Shown here: positions 24,502 to 35,236 of the stretch, one piece after another
Position numbering within the stretch: the stretch's first letter is position 1
Layout of the letters: the number at the start of each line of letters is the position of its first letter
Origin: Hippopus hippopus
Lineage: Eukaryota > Mollusca > Bivalvia > Cardiida > Cardiidae
Reading direction: 5' to 3'
NCBI GenBank assembly: GCA_946811185.2
Contig: OX328112.1
Span: 3,596,001-3,660,000 of the forward strand
DNA length: 64,000 bases
Notes under the pieces: generated by a model
The model's input: only the letters and a program-made list of their open reading frames with translations
What the model was told of the DNA's origin: nothing
The model's database searches: none
Program-made: the position numbers and the translations under genes

Positions 24502-24663
24502 GTAAGTGTCGATTCCTATCTTAATTCATTACCTTATATCTTTGCCAAGCCATGAATAGTTAAACTCCACACAAATCAAAGTGCTTGTAGAAATCAAATA
24601 GTATATCTCAAAAGGTGATCGCTATTTTCTTATATATCTTACATATTTTTCCGAAAACTCCAG

Positions 24664-24775
24664 AGTAGCATCAATCCTCGGACAGAAATTTTCTGAGCTT
24701 GGGACTCGAACCAGTGGCCAAGTTTAAGTCCTGTGTGCTATGGACTGCTCTACCTGGCTGAGCCCCTCTAAAACA
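24664..24775 (-). repeat. tRNA-derived SINE head fragment
   Basis: Minus strand: GGGGCTCAGCCAGGTAGAGC, then a B-box-like GGTTCGAGTCCC and the shared GAGGATTGATG of the SINE at 20315-20553. The downstream body appears lost. Confidence 0.65.
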
Positions 24776-25814
24776 TCACTCTTCAATTGTAAATAACATG
24801 TGCTCGCAGCTACTTTTCATGAGTTTATTTCCCTCTCTTTTTTTTTTTAAACATAAACAGTTTATCCCATTTGATATGAAAATAGCAATCTTTTAATAAA
24901 AATAGACTAAGGTAACCTTTAGGCTCATAAGCGCATATTTCTTTGCGGACAGTGTAGATTAACATCGCTGCACTGCACAGAACCTCCATTATGACCTTTG
25001 ATATATACTGTCAGATAAGGTTATACTATTCCACCACCAACAATAAATTTTGAAATAGAAAAGGACAATTATTATCATCGGCTGGAAAGATTAATTCATC
25101 TATTTTAAAAGGTTAAGGGCCAACGGTAAGTTATGACGAAAAAAACTTAATCACATGAATATACGAAAACAGCTTGCGAAGGTACATTCTAAATTTGTAC
25201 AATCTCTATATTGTTTCTTTATCATTCTTATATATCAACAAGTTCTTTTATTTATATGGTACTAATTTACTTCTTGATTGGGAGGTAAAAACATTAATTT
25301 TTTTTTTTATTGCAATTAATTCAACCCATGATTTAAAGAAACAAACTTTTGATCGGATATAACACCTCCGGTAATGATGTGTTATCAATGTCACACTTTC
25401 TATAAATATGCAATAATCAATTTCTTCTATTTTATGTTTTGGTTTATCATTGATACTGCAAATTATACAATTTTGTCCGTCAGATATCATGTTTCTACCA
25501 TTATCATGTTATATTTCGTATATCAATAAAAGAAGAAGGAATAAATTAAAATCAATTTATATATTTTAATCAAAAGAAAACTAGTACCAGGCCTATTTTC
25601 TTAAATGTAAATTATGCTATTTTCGTCGTAGAATACACCGTTCTGTAATGCTTGGTAATTAAAAGAAAAAAAACGTATTTACCTAAACCGAACAATTCCT
25701 GTTGGCGGTATATAATTCCAGATAGTACATAAAAACGACAGATGAAAAGAATATATTTAGACATAAATTTATGTATCAGAGAAAAAAAGTTTCGCAGAGG
25801 GTTTTTTTGTTTGT

Positions 25815-26335
25815 TAATGAATGGTTTTTACGCCGCTTTCAACAATATTTCAATCATATCGCGGCGACGCTCAATTATACACATTTTCCCAGTTATCATC
25901 AGTAATAGATTAAGGTTCTGAAGTGTTTTGCCCGCGGACACCCCCATCAAAAACTCAATGGATTCAGTGCGACTTTTTGTTCAAATGTTTCTATTCTTGT
26001 GTCGAATAGTATAAGCTGTTTTCTTTTTTTATTCTATAGAGAGGGAAATAAACTCGTGAAAAGTGGCTTCAAGCACACGTTATTTTCGATTAAAGAGTAA
26101 TGTTTTAGAGCGGCTCAGCCAGGTAGAAAAGTCCATATGCTATCAACATTATTTTAATCACATCATGGTGACAGTTCAATTATACCCGTTTTCAAGGTTT
26201 TACCAGGATGGGACTCTGAAGTGTCTTGCCCAAGGACACTCCCACGAAAACCCCAGCAGATGCAATGGCTCTAGCCCGGGGCCTCCAAGTTACTGGTCCT
26301 ACACTTTACCACTAAGCCAAGCAGGACCCCCATTT
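25815..26335 (-). repeat. Two SINE-like fragments
   Basis: At 25815-25975 and 26155-26335 the minus strand shows parallel text: a GGGAGTGTCC or GGGGGTGTCC block, then TTGGGCAAGACACTTCAGA or its variant, then a region starting near CATGATGTG or CGATATGATTG. The second copy has a tRNA-like head (GGCTTAGTGGTAAAGTG, CCCCGGGCTAGAG). A 98-codon ORF at 26063-26359 overlaps it and is not supported. Confidence 0.55.
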
Positions 26336-27139
26336 TCAATAGGCATTGCTATTATATAGCTTTTTCTCATTTTCCCCGCAATGAAACCACTTCTTTGCAT
26401 GTTGTATCCTCAAGTTGCAAATAAAATAATAGGCCTGGTTTCTGCAAGTGTCCAAAAAATGCGGAAAGGATATTAAGTTCAGGTTACCCGCATTTTCCCT
26501 TTTTCAACCGGTCTTGGCCAGTTGAAAAATATATCTCTGCCAGTGAAAACTGCCTGTGACTGCGGCCTCTTTCCACGATTTTTTTTTCTCAATTGATTTT
26601 TTTCCCGACTACGAAAATAACTCCTCCCATTCGATACAAAAATAGGAACCTAACGAAAATAGCTTGTGTTAATAGGGAGTCATCACGAAAATAGTTTTAT
26701 CAGATGAACGTAAGAAAATAGTTTGATTGGATTATAATACCTCTGGTAATGATTTGTTATCGATGTCACACTTACGATAATCGTTTTCGGTCTTCTATTT
26801 GGTGCTTTGCTATAGCTCAATAGATAATAATTATTTCCATTATTGTACTACAAATTAAACCATTATCATGTTCATATTCATATTTAAAAGAAAAAGAAAA
26901 TAGAGATCTATACATTTATCAAAAGTAACTTGCAATAGGGCTACTTTTGGAATTGTAATGTGCTATTTTCATCGCAGCTGTCTTGAATTTGTTATGCTTC
27001 GTAATTAGCAATTTCCTGTTTATTTTCCACATTGTTGTCCATAGATTAATTATGTTTACAAAAACCGAACAAATACAAAGAACTTAAGATGAAAATCTAG
27101 TGTCATATTTTGAAAAAAAGAGGTGTTAATCAGTTGTTT

Positions 27140-27780
27140 TCGAAGATATTAGAAAAAAACATTTGATACAGATCTATTCATGTACATTCCGGTCATATAA
27201 TAACTCTTTTAAGATCTATAAACTACAATTCACACCTTTAAATACGTTTCTGGTATGTAGTGAAAGATAATGTATAAAAAAAAAAAAAAAGGAGAAATAA
27301 AAGCAATGTATTCAACCACATATTTATACATCAATTAATGGATTCTATTTTCGTACAGGGAAAGTTTGTTTTTGCGAAAATGGGCTATGCATATGCATGA
27401 GTCCATTTGTATAAAACCTCTGTTAAGATCAATTAATTTCAATTCACTCTTTTTCAACACGTCATCAATATATATTATGAAAGATAGTATATAAAAATAA
27501 CAAATAAAAGCAGTATATTCAAACATACATCCAGACAGCAATTAATGGAAGCTATTTTCGTACAGGGAAGCTATTTTCGCGAAAATGGGCTATGCATATG
27601 CATAGTTCATTCGTATAAAACCTCTGTTAAGATCAATTAATTTCAATTCACTCTTTTTCAACACGTCATCAATATATATTATGAAAGATAGTATATAAAA
27701 ATAACAAATAAAAGCAATATATTCAAACATACATCCAGACAACAATTAATGGAAGCTATTTTCGTACAAGGAGGCTATTT
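27140..27780 (+). repeat. 206-bp tandem units at the right end of the 4.6-kb element
   Basis: CAATTAATGGA followed by CTATTTTCGTACA occurs at about 27333, 27539 and 27745. Between them the text ATGGGCTATGCATATGCAT, TCAACACGTCATCAATATAT and GAAAGATAGTATATAAAAAT repeats. The first unit is the most degraded. Confidence 0.8.
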
Positions 27781-27798
27781 TCGGTATCTAGTCTTACC

Positions 27799-27983
27799 TG
27801 ATCGGCGATGTCTGACAGAACCGGCACTTCAGATTGAGACTCAGTATGTGGAGATTTGATTACCTGTAGATCGATCAGCAAAGAATTCGAACGTTTCACG
27901 CCGAAAGTAAAAAGGCTGCGCTGGCCTTTATCATCTGCAGCCCTTTTAACAAACTTTTTGTAATGTTTCCCGGTTCTTGACAT
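27799..27983 (-). pseudogene. N-terminal ORF of repeat R, truncated by the 4.6-kb element
   Basis: The minus-strand frame starts at ATG 27983 (MSRTGKHYKKFVKRAADDKG, then QRSLFTFGVKR and SPHTESQSEVPVLSDIAD) and is entered by the transposon end after about 61 codons. A few residues are read from the transposon terminus before a stop at 27756. The plus-strand relative at 61039-61248 keeps the same frame without indels but has stop codons. The product is basic at the start; QRSLFTF loosely resembles a PCNA-binding box. I do not recognise the family. Preservation of frame between copies suggests it was once coding, probably the start of a transposon protein. Confidence 0.5.
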
Positions 27984-29042
27984 GTTTTACTTGGATACAG
28001 CGTGCTTGTTTTTTTTTAAATACGTTGACTGCAACCCAGTAAGAATGTGTTCCACGGTGTTAAGAAAACTTTTGTTAGCTGTAAGTTTTTACAAAAAACA
28101 AACAATTATATAACATGTCAAAGGATTTAATATTGAATGATAGGGAAATGGCAACGGCGTTCAGTCTACGTGCGGTGTTATAATGCGCAAAAAATAACCC
28201 TGTTTGGTTAAGAATGCCTACATTAAACAAACCAAATGGCGCCAAGAAAACGCAACATTTCGGCCGCGGTAGGCCTAAAGAATGCTGGAGAAATCGTCCC
28301 CTGGAGAAATCGTCCCCTGGAGAATTCGTCCCCAAACTGCTTGGGGACGATTTCTCTGGAGAAATCGTCCCCTGGGGACAAATTCTCTGGAGATATCGTC
28401 CCCAAATTAAATTTTGGAGATATCGTCCCCATCTTCAAAATTCAAATATATTGTTGTTTAAGTTGTCTTTGAAAAACATTTTTGAAGTTTTTTTTTTCTT
28501 GTTTCAGTATTTACTTTGTGTAACGTTCTTCAGTCTAGAGCTTTTTGATTACACTGTTTGCTTTAGTATATACTTTGTGAGACGATTTTCTTCAGTCAAA
28601 AGCTATTTGATTACATTGTCATTGTTTATACGGCAATTTTCACACTTACAAGTTGTTGTTCACACTTGTGACAGCTTTACACCTGAACGATTTTTAAAAA
28701 GTTCTACTTGCTGATTTTGATTTTAAAACAAAGGTATCTATGTTCTTATAACAGTACTTTTTTGGTCGTTAAATGTATTTTAATACTAAAATTATGAGTC
28801 TGCATCTCCCTCTACCTCTCCTTCATACGGCAAGGATAAATTTATGCAATGTATATGGGTTCCTGTCCGAACACCTGTCTGTCTGTCTGGCTGTTTCTCT
28901 GTCTCACTGCCTCTCTGTCTCTCTCATCAGTCGGCAAGAGAAACTGATTATGCTTATTTGATTTTAGTGACTGTTACAAAGGTTCATCCTCTCATCGAAG
29001 AACTAAGTACATAAATTATTTCCCTATTAATGAAAGGCTTAT

Positions 29043-29540
29043 CAGTGTTCCCACTCACGCAAATTAGTGCGTAAATCACATTATAAAATTGAAATTCACG
29101 TAACAAATTTTGGTTAAAATCTAGACCTCACGTAAGAAAAAAAAACGTAGGAAAAAAGGGCTATTATCCGCTTAACTTGTGTAAAATGACAGGATTTGAA
29201 CTTAATTGCTACCCGTATTGATAAATTATTGTCAAATCACCCGGAAATACCTATCTATAAATTAACACACATGCAAAAATGCTCGGTGCAAAAAACACGG
29301 AAACGCATGACACAACAAAATGTTCCTTTTGACATTGTCTGATCAGTCACTTCAGACCGTCTTTTCAGCTTTTTAATGAATTTAAGCAGTAAATTTCCAC
29401 AGATATCATAATATAACAGACTTTTGGATGATTATCCATATTAATTGCTTTACTTCTGGTTGAGAACCATTATTGTCATACCCTCTAATATGAAATCTTA
29501 CCCCCAGATTTACAGCTCAGGGGGTAAAATGCACGGGAAC
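29043..29540 (+). repeat. Repeat B copy, CAGTGTTC end
   Basis: It starts CAGTGTTCCCACTCACGCAA and ends near CAGGGGGTAAAATGCACGGG. It shares its whole length with 36537-37020 and parts with 19485-19902. CAGTGTTC is a typical start of hAT-like non-autonomous elements, an inference. Confidence 0.65.
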
Positions 29541-29885
29541 AAGAAAGTCCTAGAGCTGGTTAAACGTATTTCCTCCTTTTCAGGGACGTTTTCGAAATTT
29601 CTGTAAAGTACTGTCCGGGAATTTACGTTTACAAGGGCAGGAAAGTTATGTGTAGACTGCAAGTAAACCAGCCTATTCAGTTAGTGTTTTCTGAACATGG
29701 AATCGTCTAGAAAATGTTTACTTGTACAGAATACAGAAATCAGTGTCCAGAAACACTCTTGTGCTGTGATCAAGTCAATGAAAACGTTCACGATCGAAAG
29801 GCCGAAATGAAACAAAAAACCGGCTACGGCTATTTAAAAAAAGAACCCAATACAAAAAAAAAAAAAAAAAATTATATAGTAACCC

Positions 29886-29889
<4 letters not shown>

Positions 29890-29923
<34 letters not shown>

Positions 29924-30245
29924 AGAGATCGAGAGATCAACGGACGGAAAAAAAATTATTCAAAAAAAATAAATTAACACCCTCATGTTGAATGGTTGAG
30001 AGACGGGTGGATCTACGACGATAAAGACAGATCTACGGTCGTAAAATTCAGATAAATAAAACAAAAATTAATATTCCTTGCCAAGTGATAGCAGAAGAGA
30101 GAGACAGAGAGAGACAGAGAGAGAGAGAGAAGAGAAGAGATACGGAGACAGAGATATACTGAGAGAGAATTCTACGGACTGACACCCATTATAATACATG
30201 AAAGACCCATGCCGATTGAGAGAAAGAGAGAGGGAGGGAGAGAGA
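29890..30245. repeat. GA-rich microsatellite cluster
   Basis: Runs of GA at 29890-29921, 30096-30140 and 30215-30245, broken by unique sequence. The 87-codon ORF at 29714-29977 ends in a RE dipeptide run from this repeat. Confidence 0.8.
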
Positions 30246-30670
30246 TATTGATTCCAATTAATGACCGCATGACTACTGTTTTATGAAGATATATATTTCG
30301 TAATTGCTTTGGTTTAAAATCCAATTCAAACAAACAGAAAATTTAAAAACCTTTCAGGTGTAAAGCTACCTGTGGAAGGCGTGACAGGTGTTAACAACAA
30401 CTTGTAAGTGTGAAAATTGCTGTATAAACAATGACAGTGTAATCAAATAGCTCTAGACTGAAGAACGTTACACAAAGTAAATACTGAAACAAGAAAAAAA
30501 AAAAACTTCAAAAATGTTTTTCAAAGACAACTTTAACAACAATATGATTATATGAATTTTGAAAATGGGGAATGGGGACGATATCTCCAAAATTTCTCCA
30601 GAGAAATCGTCCCCATGCAGTTTGGGGTCGATTTCTCCAGGGGACGATTTCTCCAGAGGACGATTTCTCC

Positions 30671-32040
30671 TGACACCCAATGGAAATATTATAGAGCAAT
30701 GGGCGCAATGGAAAAGAATGTACGCAATGGAAATATATTATGTTTATCTTATTGAATAGAGTAAATGTAACTTATTTCAAACGCGTTTATTTGTACTCAT
30801 TTATCTTTAATAAGGTAAATATACAGGTAAAAACCAAAAATTATGTTTTTGTACCGCTAACAAAATGTATTTGTAGTGATATTTATTACCTTTTTGCGGG
30901 TATTCCCAGATGGTGAATTGGAAAATTTACCAGATTCAATCTAATACATGTACAATATATTATAGCAAAAACGTGGGTTATAGTGTTAAATGTGTGTGTT
31001 TTGTTTTCAATGGATAGTTATTTGAAGCATAAATTTTGAAACTTTTTTTAATATCTGTGCAGATGTTGAAACTTGGATCTCGCAAATTTCCATTGCGCAG
31101 GACTGGTGCAATGGAAAAGAAAGTAGGCAATGGAAACATAATATATATATATATATGTTAGTGAATAATTTAACTATGTATGATTTCAAACGTATTTACT
31201 CATTTATCCTTAGTAAGGTTTATCCACAGGTATAAGCAAAAAAATAATGTTTTACAAGTACCGTTGAAAAATGTATTCTTAGTGATATTTTTTCCATCAT
31301 GCAGGTATTCTCAGATGGCGAAACGGAAAATTTACTAAGTTCAACTTAGTAAAATACACAGTACTCAAAGCAAGTTTTAAAGTCCAGATTTTGTCAGTCT
31401 GAAATGGATAGTTACTTGAAACAAATTTTTTTCAAACTTTTTTTTATCCTATTGAGGACACAGATGATGAAACTTCCTTTAAAATTTCAATTGCGCGAGG
31501 CTGAGGGAAAGGAAAAGAAAGTACGCAATGGAAATATATAAAACTTGTTAAATTAAAGTAACCACATATGATTTAAATGTGTTTATTTGTAATAATTGAC
31601 CTTTAATTAGGTTCATCGACAAGTATAAACATAATATAATATTTTTGTACCCCTAAAAAAAGTAATTGTAGCGATATTTTCTCCGTTATACAGGTATGCT
31701 TAGATGGCGAAATGGAAAATTGGAAAGTACGCAATGGAAATACAGTAAAAAATTTGATATCCCATTGTGCAGGACTGGTAAGATGGAAATGAAAGAACAC
31801 ATTTAATTGTGCTAATTACTGACGTTTTACAAACCGCAGAATGTAATCAATATGCAAATTATGAATGAAGTAAACGGATTTAATGGATTGTTCGACAATT
31901 TAAGTATGTACTTACTTTACTAAGTTTGTTACACTGTTATCTAATAAAATTATGATTAGGCAGGACTGGTAAGATGGAAATGAAATACATACCTAAAGAA
32001 GACCGACTTCAATTACAGCAGAACAAACAGCAATCAGGGT
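30671..32040 (+). repeat. Tandem region of about 405-bp units with GCAATGGAAA motifs
   Basis: The block GCAATGGAAAAGAAAGTACG followed by CAATGGAAATAT or similar occurs near 30702, 31109 and 31510, and shortened forms near 31717, 31767 and 31963. Between them, ATTTGTACTCATTTATC, GTATTCCCAGATGG and TTACTTGAAAC-like text repeats. Units shorten toward the right. It may be another element of the motif-ended class, but I find no inverted partner. Confidence 0.6.
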
Positions 32041-32082
32041 TTTAAGGTAAGTATATATATATATATCAAAGGATTATGTACA

Positions 32083-33699
32083 GTCAAAACGTACCCAAAC
32101 CAAAACGTACCCATGTCAAAACGTACCCAAGTGGAGTCAAAACGTTCCCAAGTGAAGTCAAAATGTACCCAAGTGGATTCAAAACGTACCCAATGTGAAG
32201 TCAAAATGTACCCACGATTTTTATAGTATTTTTATCTTCAATCTTTGTACAAATTAATAGAAATTATGAAATCACCATCTTGATGTTGACGATTTTTAAT
32301 TCTGCATTATTTTAAATTTGCCTTACATGATTAAAACCAATGATGAAGCATATTACATAGCGAAGTCAATTAAATGCTTCATGATAAAACCATGCCTTTC
32401 TTTCTTAAGATACAATTGCTATTAAAGAAAAAAGCATCAGATACCTTGATATATTTATCCATCATTATCAAGATATGTTTTATATATAAAAAAAAAAAAA
32501 CAACCATTCATAAGCATCAACACATTTAAAGCAATGATATAACAGTTAAAGAAATGTGATACATTAATTACATTGTTTGGATAGATAAGTTGCAATTTGC
32601 ACACTCAAAAAGAGTGTAACAAATTAAATGTGGTGAATAAATTAATTATTCACAATGGTCTTTAAACTGTTGTAGATTGCATGGTAATAAAATTACATTG
32701 CAAATATTTTTATGATTTGAGAGACAGTTTGGTTCAGATGAAAAACCGAAGGGTTGTTTTTTTAAAATTTAGTAAATGATCTGATGGAAAATTTTTCTCA
32801 TATTTTCCATTTCTACCCTTTGGAAGTTCTTTTTTGTAACATTTTTATCATTTGGAAATTCTTTAAATATGGACAAGTAAAAAATTTGGTTGTCTAAGAG
32901 CAGTGACTCAATTACACCTATATATCATTACCAGTATCAATTATATCATTTTTTCACTGAATTAAAATGTTAAACTTTTTTTGGAGGGGGAGATATTATA
33001 AGGTATATTCTGCACTGAAAATATTTTGAACTTCACTCTTTACCAAACAATAAAATCTTTGACTCTTCAAGATTGAAAACATTTGCAAATATCATACTAG
33101 ATAAGGCTTGGAAAGGTAAAAAACATTGTGAGAAATGTAGAAAATTGTTACCAGCATTTTCTCCTTTTCCCAGTGTTTTGAAAAGCCATTTTTCAGAGGG
33201 ATTGTTGATACTATGGATAGTGTAATTAAAGGTAACCTGCGCTTTCTAGTGGGAAAAAACATGTTCAATTAATTGTATCAAACATTTTCATTTCAAACTT
33301 AAATTGACTAGATCTAAGTTATTTTTGTTAACCTTAAAAAAAGGGAGGGGTTTAAATATACATAATACTATGTAACAAAATGTCCAATTACCTTTTATGA
33401 AAATAAAACTGTTAAATGATCACTAGTTTGTTACAGCTGATTAGTCCTGACAAAAACGCATCACCCATAATTGAATGTACCTTGGGACTGAAAACATGCT
33501 TCTTTTTAAAGAATTAAAAGCATATAAAGTGAGTTTGGAGTTAAACCACCCTGAAAAGGTAAAAAACATGACATTTTTAATGTATATCTAACACTGAAAT
33601 TGGTACATAGGAAATTTTACTTTGGGTACGTTTTGACTTTATTTTTGGGTACGTTTTGACTTATATTTTGGGTACGTTTTGGTTTGGGTACGTTTTGAC
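32083..33699. mobile_element. Element with inverted GTCAAAACGTACCC arrays, 1.6 kb
   Basis: The left end has about six copies of the motif within 32083-32214; the right end has four inverted copies within 33622-33699. The outermost 31 bp of the two ends are identical when one is reversed (GTCAAAACGTACCCA, then AACCAAAACGTACCCA). The interior is AT-rich and non-coding, with one H1 hairpin MITE (33030-33233). No convincing target duplication. Confidence 0.83.
33030..33233 (+). repeat. H1 hairpin MITE, shortened
   Basis: It starts ACTCTTTACCAAACAA and contains ACATTGTGAGAAATG with TTACCAGCATTTTCTCC. The left arm of the palindrome is partly deleted. Confidence 0.65.
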
Positions 33700-34446
33700 C
33701 GCATCCCCTCAAAACCAGGCCTTTAAATATTTTTTGTGTGAAAATATATGAATTTTCATTAAAATGATGTAACTATATTTGTATATTTCTTCTGTAATTT
33801 TCCTATATAAGTGACTAATAAAGAAAAACGCTTAAAATCGAAAGTAAGCTGAGCTTTGGAAATGTATATATACCTTTTTCAAAGGCAAATTTCTCAGAAA
33901 CGAGCATAGTGACCCACATCTATTTTTACTGTAATCTCCTAGTGACTTGATGAGCTTTGTACGTGCAAAGTTTTAAAAAAATCTGTCCATTAGAAAAATT
34001 TTGTCATATATGTCGGTAATGCGGAACTATGTCAACGTATTTCAACATTTTATGCGGCTAATAGATTTATCGTGTCTTGAAAGAATACTTAAAATACCTG
34101 AAATAAACATGATTTTGTTGGTTTAAATTGGTAATACGTGGCAAGTGACATAGACCTAAGAAGCACTTTCTGTTCTGTCTGGTTTTGATCTATGTCATCC
34201 GCAAAAAATTCTCATGTTTTGACCATGGCACAGTAAGGGTCAAACCTGACATTTATCGTTAACAGAATTTCTGTACCGTTATTATACCCGATGATAAAAA
34301 TATTCACTCTTTATTTTTCTTTGCATAAAGGTCAATTTATTCGAGTAATACAATCCGTGCTCAAGGTTGAAGGACTACCAGTCCTTTGATAATTTCATTC
34401 TGACCTTTCACCTTTCATGTCTTGCATATTTCAACCGAATTATGGA

Positions 34447-35236
34447 CATTTCATACCATAACCATTTCGTACCAGTCATTTCGTACCATAGGATTGGTCA
34501 TTTCGTACCATGAAATTACCATTTCGTACCATATGTGTGGTCATTTCGTACAATGATATTACCATTTCGTACCATATGTGTGGTCATTTTGTATCATGAT
34601 TTCACCGAGAAAATCTATTTAGATAATAGAAAATAACAGTCGAACTTGGATGTAAAAAAGTTTATTTGATTAATAATACTCGCAATATAAGACAAGATTA
34701 TAATAGATATAAACGAAACATAATGGATGAATGTATGGATGAATGATGCTATGATGATTTTTTCGCTTTTGCATTTGACATTTCTGTTTCAATTTTGGAA
34801 ACAATTCGACGGTTATATATACTTTAAAAATTATGTCGTGATTTACTCAATTCGCAAACACGGATGATCAGATATCACTCAACATTCTATAATTAAAGGC
34901 AAACACCAAACAAATTATTTTCAAATTGTAATTACCAATCTTGTAACAAACATTAACCTAACAATGTAATTATCTATCAACTGTGTCAAACATCGATTGC
35001 TTCCTTTAATTGATTAACGAAATGCAACTATTAAAACTTTTTGCAATTATAAAAGCAACATTTTTTAAAAATTCATTGAAAAATACATTTTAATAATCGT
35101 GAGGTAAATAAACTATCAATTTTGTACGAATTCGTAAGTTATGGTACGAAATTGTAATATTATGGTACGCAATGGTAATTCTTTGGTACGAAATGGTACT
35201 ATAATATATGGTACGAAATGGTTATGGTACGAAATG
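34447..35236. mobile_element. Element with inverted CATTTCGTACCAT arrays, 0.8 kb
   Basis: The left side (34447-34600) carries about seven copies of CATTTCGTACCAT or close variants. The right side (35137-35236) carries about five in inverted orientation. The outermost block CATTTCGTACCATAACCATT is shared by both ends with one difference. The middle 500 bp are AT-rich with no ORF. Confidence 0.82.

Larger units (their letters stand above)
23183..27800. mobile_element. 4.6-kb TIR element filled with CGAAAATAGC motifs
   Basis: The left end starts GGTATGACTAGATACCGAAA and the right end reversed starts GGTAAGACTAGATACCGAAA; the 26-bp ends differ at one position. Imperfect octamers ATCGGTGA (23175-23182) and ATCGGCGA (27801-27808) flank it, and the unoccupied paralogue has one octamer at 61220-61227 (reverse strand). 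The motif ACGAAAATAGCTT recurs many times, mostly pointing inward from both sides. Near the left end is a tandem duplication of about 291 bp (23438-23728 and 23729-24020). Near the right end are units of about 206 bp with starts near 27333, 27539 and 27745. Two segments around 25350-25700 and 26725-27010 are also related. SINE pieces are nested at 24664, 25815 and 26155. The 8-bp duplication and CAG-like end would fit hAT, but this is weak. Confidence 0.8.
21845..28282 (-). repeat. Repeat R, copy 1, broken by two insertions
   Basis: Three blocks on the minus strand (28282-27801, 23182-23149 and 22178-21845) line up in order with one continuous stretch at 60760-61672 on the plus strand. Shared text includes ATGTCAAGAACCGGGAAACA, CCCGTTGTCTGAA, GATGCAAACT and CACAGATAATGA. 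The gaps are a 4.6-kb element and a roughly 970-bp insertion, both missing from the other copy. Repeat R carries a short ORF (see 27799-27983). Confidence 0.75.
28287..30670. mobile_element. Element with long inverted ends built on GGAGAAATCGTCCCC
   Basis: The left arm (28287 to about 28700) and the right arm (about 30345 to 30670) are inverted copies. Both open with GGAGAAATCGTCC repeated two to three times, contain CCCCAAACTGC with a following GGGGACGATTTCTC in opposite direction, then share TTGTCTTTGAAAAACATTT, CAGTATTTACTTTGTGTAAC and ACACTTACAAGTTGTTGTT. Arms are about 330-410 bp. The middle holds a repeat B copy (29043-29540) and GA-rich microsatellites. The ORFs through the arms (28214-28714 and others) only reflect the motif. 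No transposase seen. Confidence 0.82.

Noticed and set aside
28214..28714. 166-codon ORF across the left arm of the GGAGAAATCG element
   Set aside because: Its residues follow the 15-bp motif in two frames, and the inverted right arm gives different frames. Not a gene.
29714..29977. 87-codon ORF ending in Arg-Glu repeats
   Set aside because: The repeats are a GA microsatellite read in frame; poly-A tracts also contribute Lys runs.
32083..32214. CRISPR-like array of GTCAAAACGTACCC repeats
   Set aside because: Spacing is irregular and short, the motif is mirrored at 33622-33699, and the context is eukaryotic. It is a transposon end.
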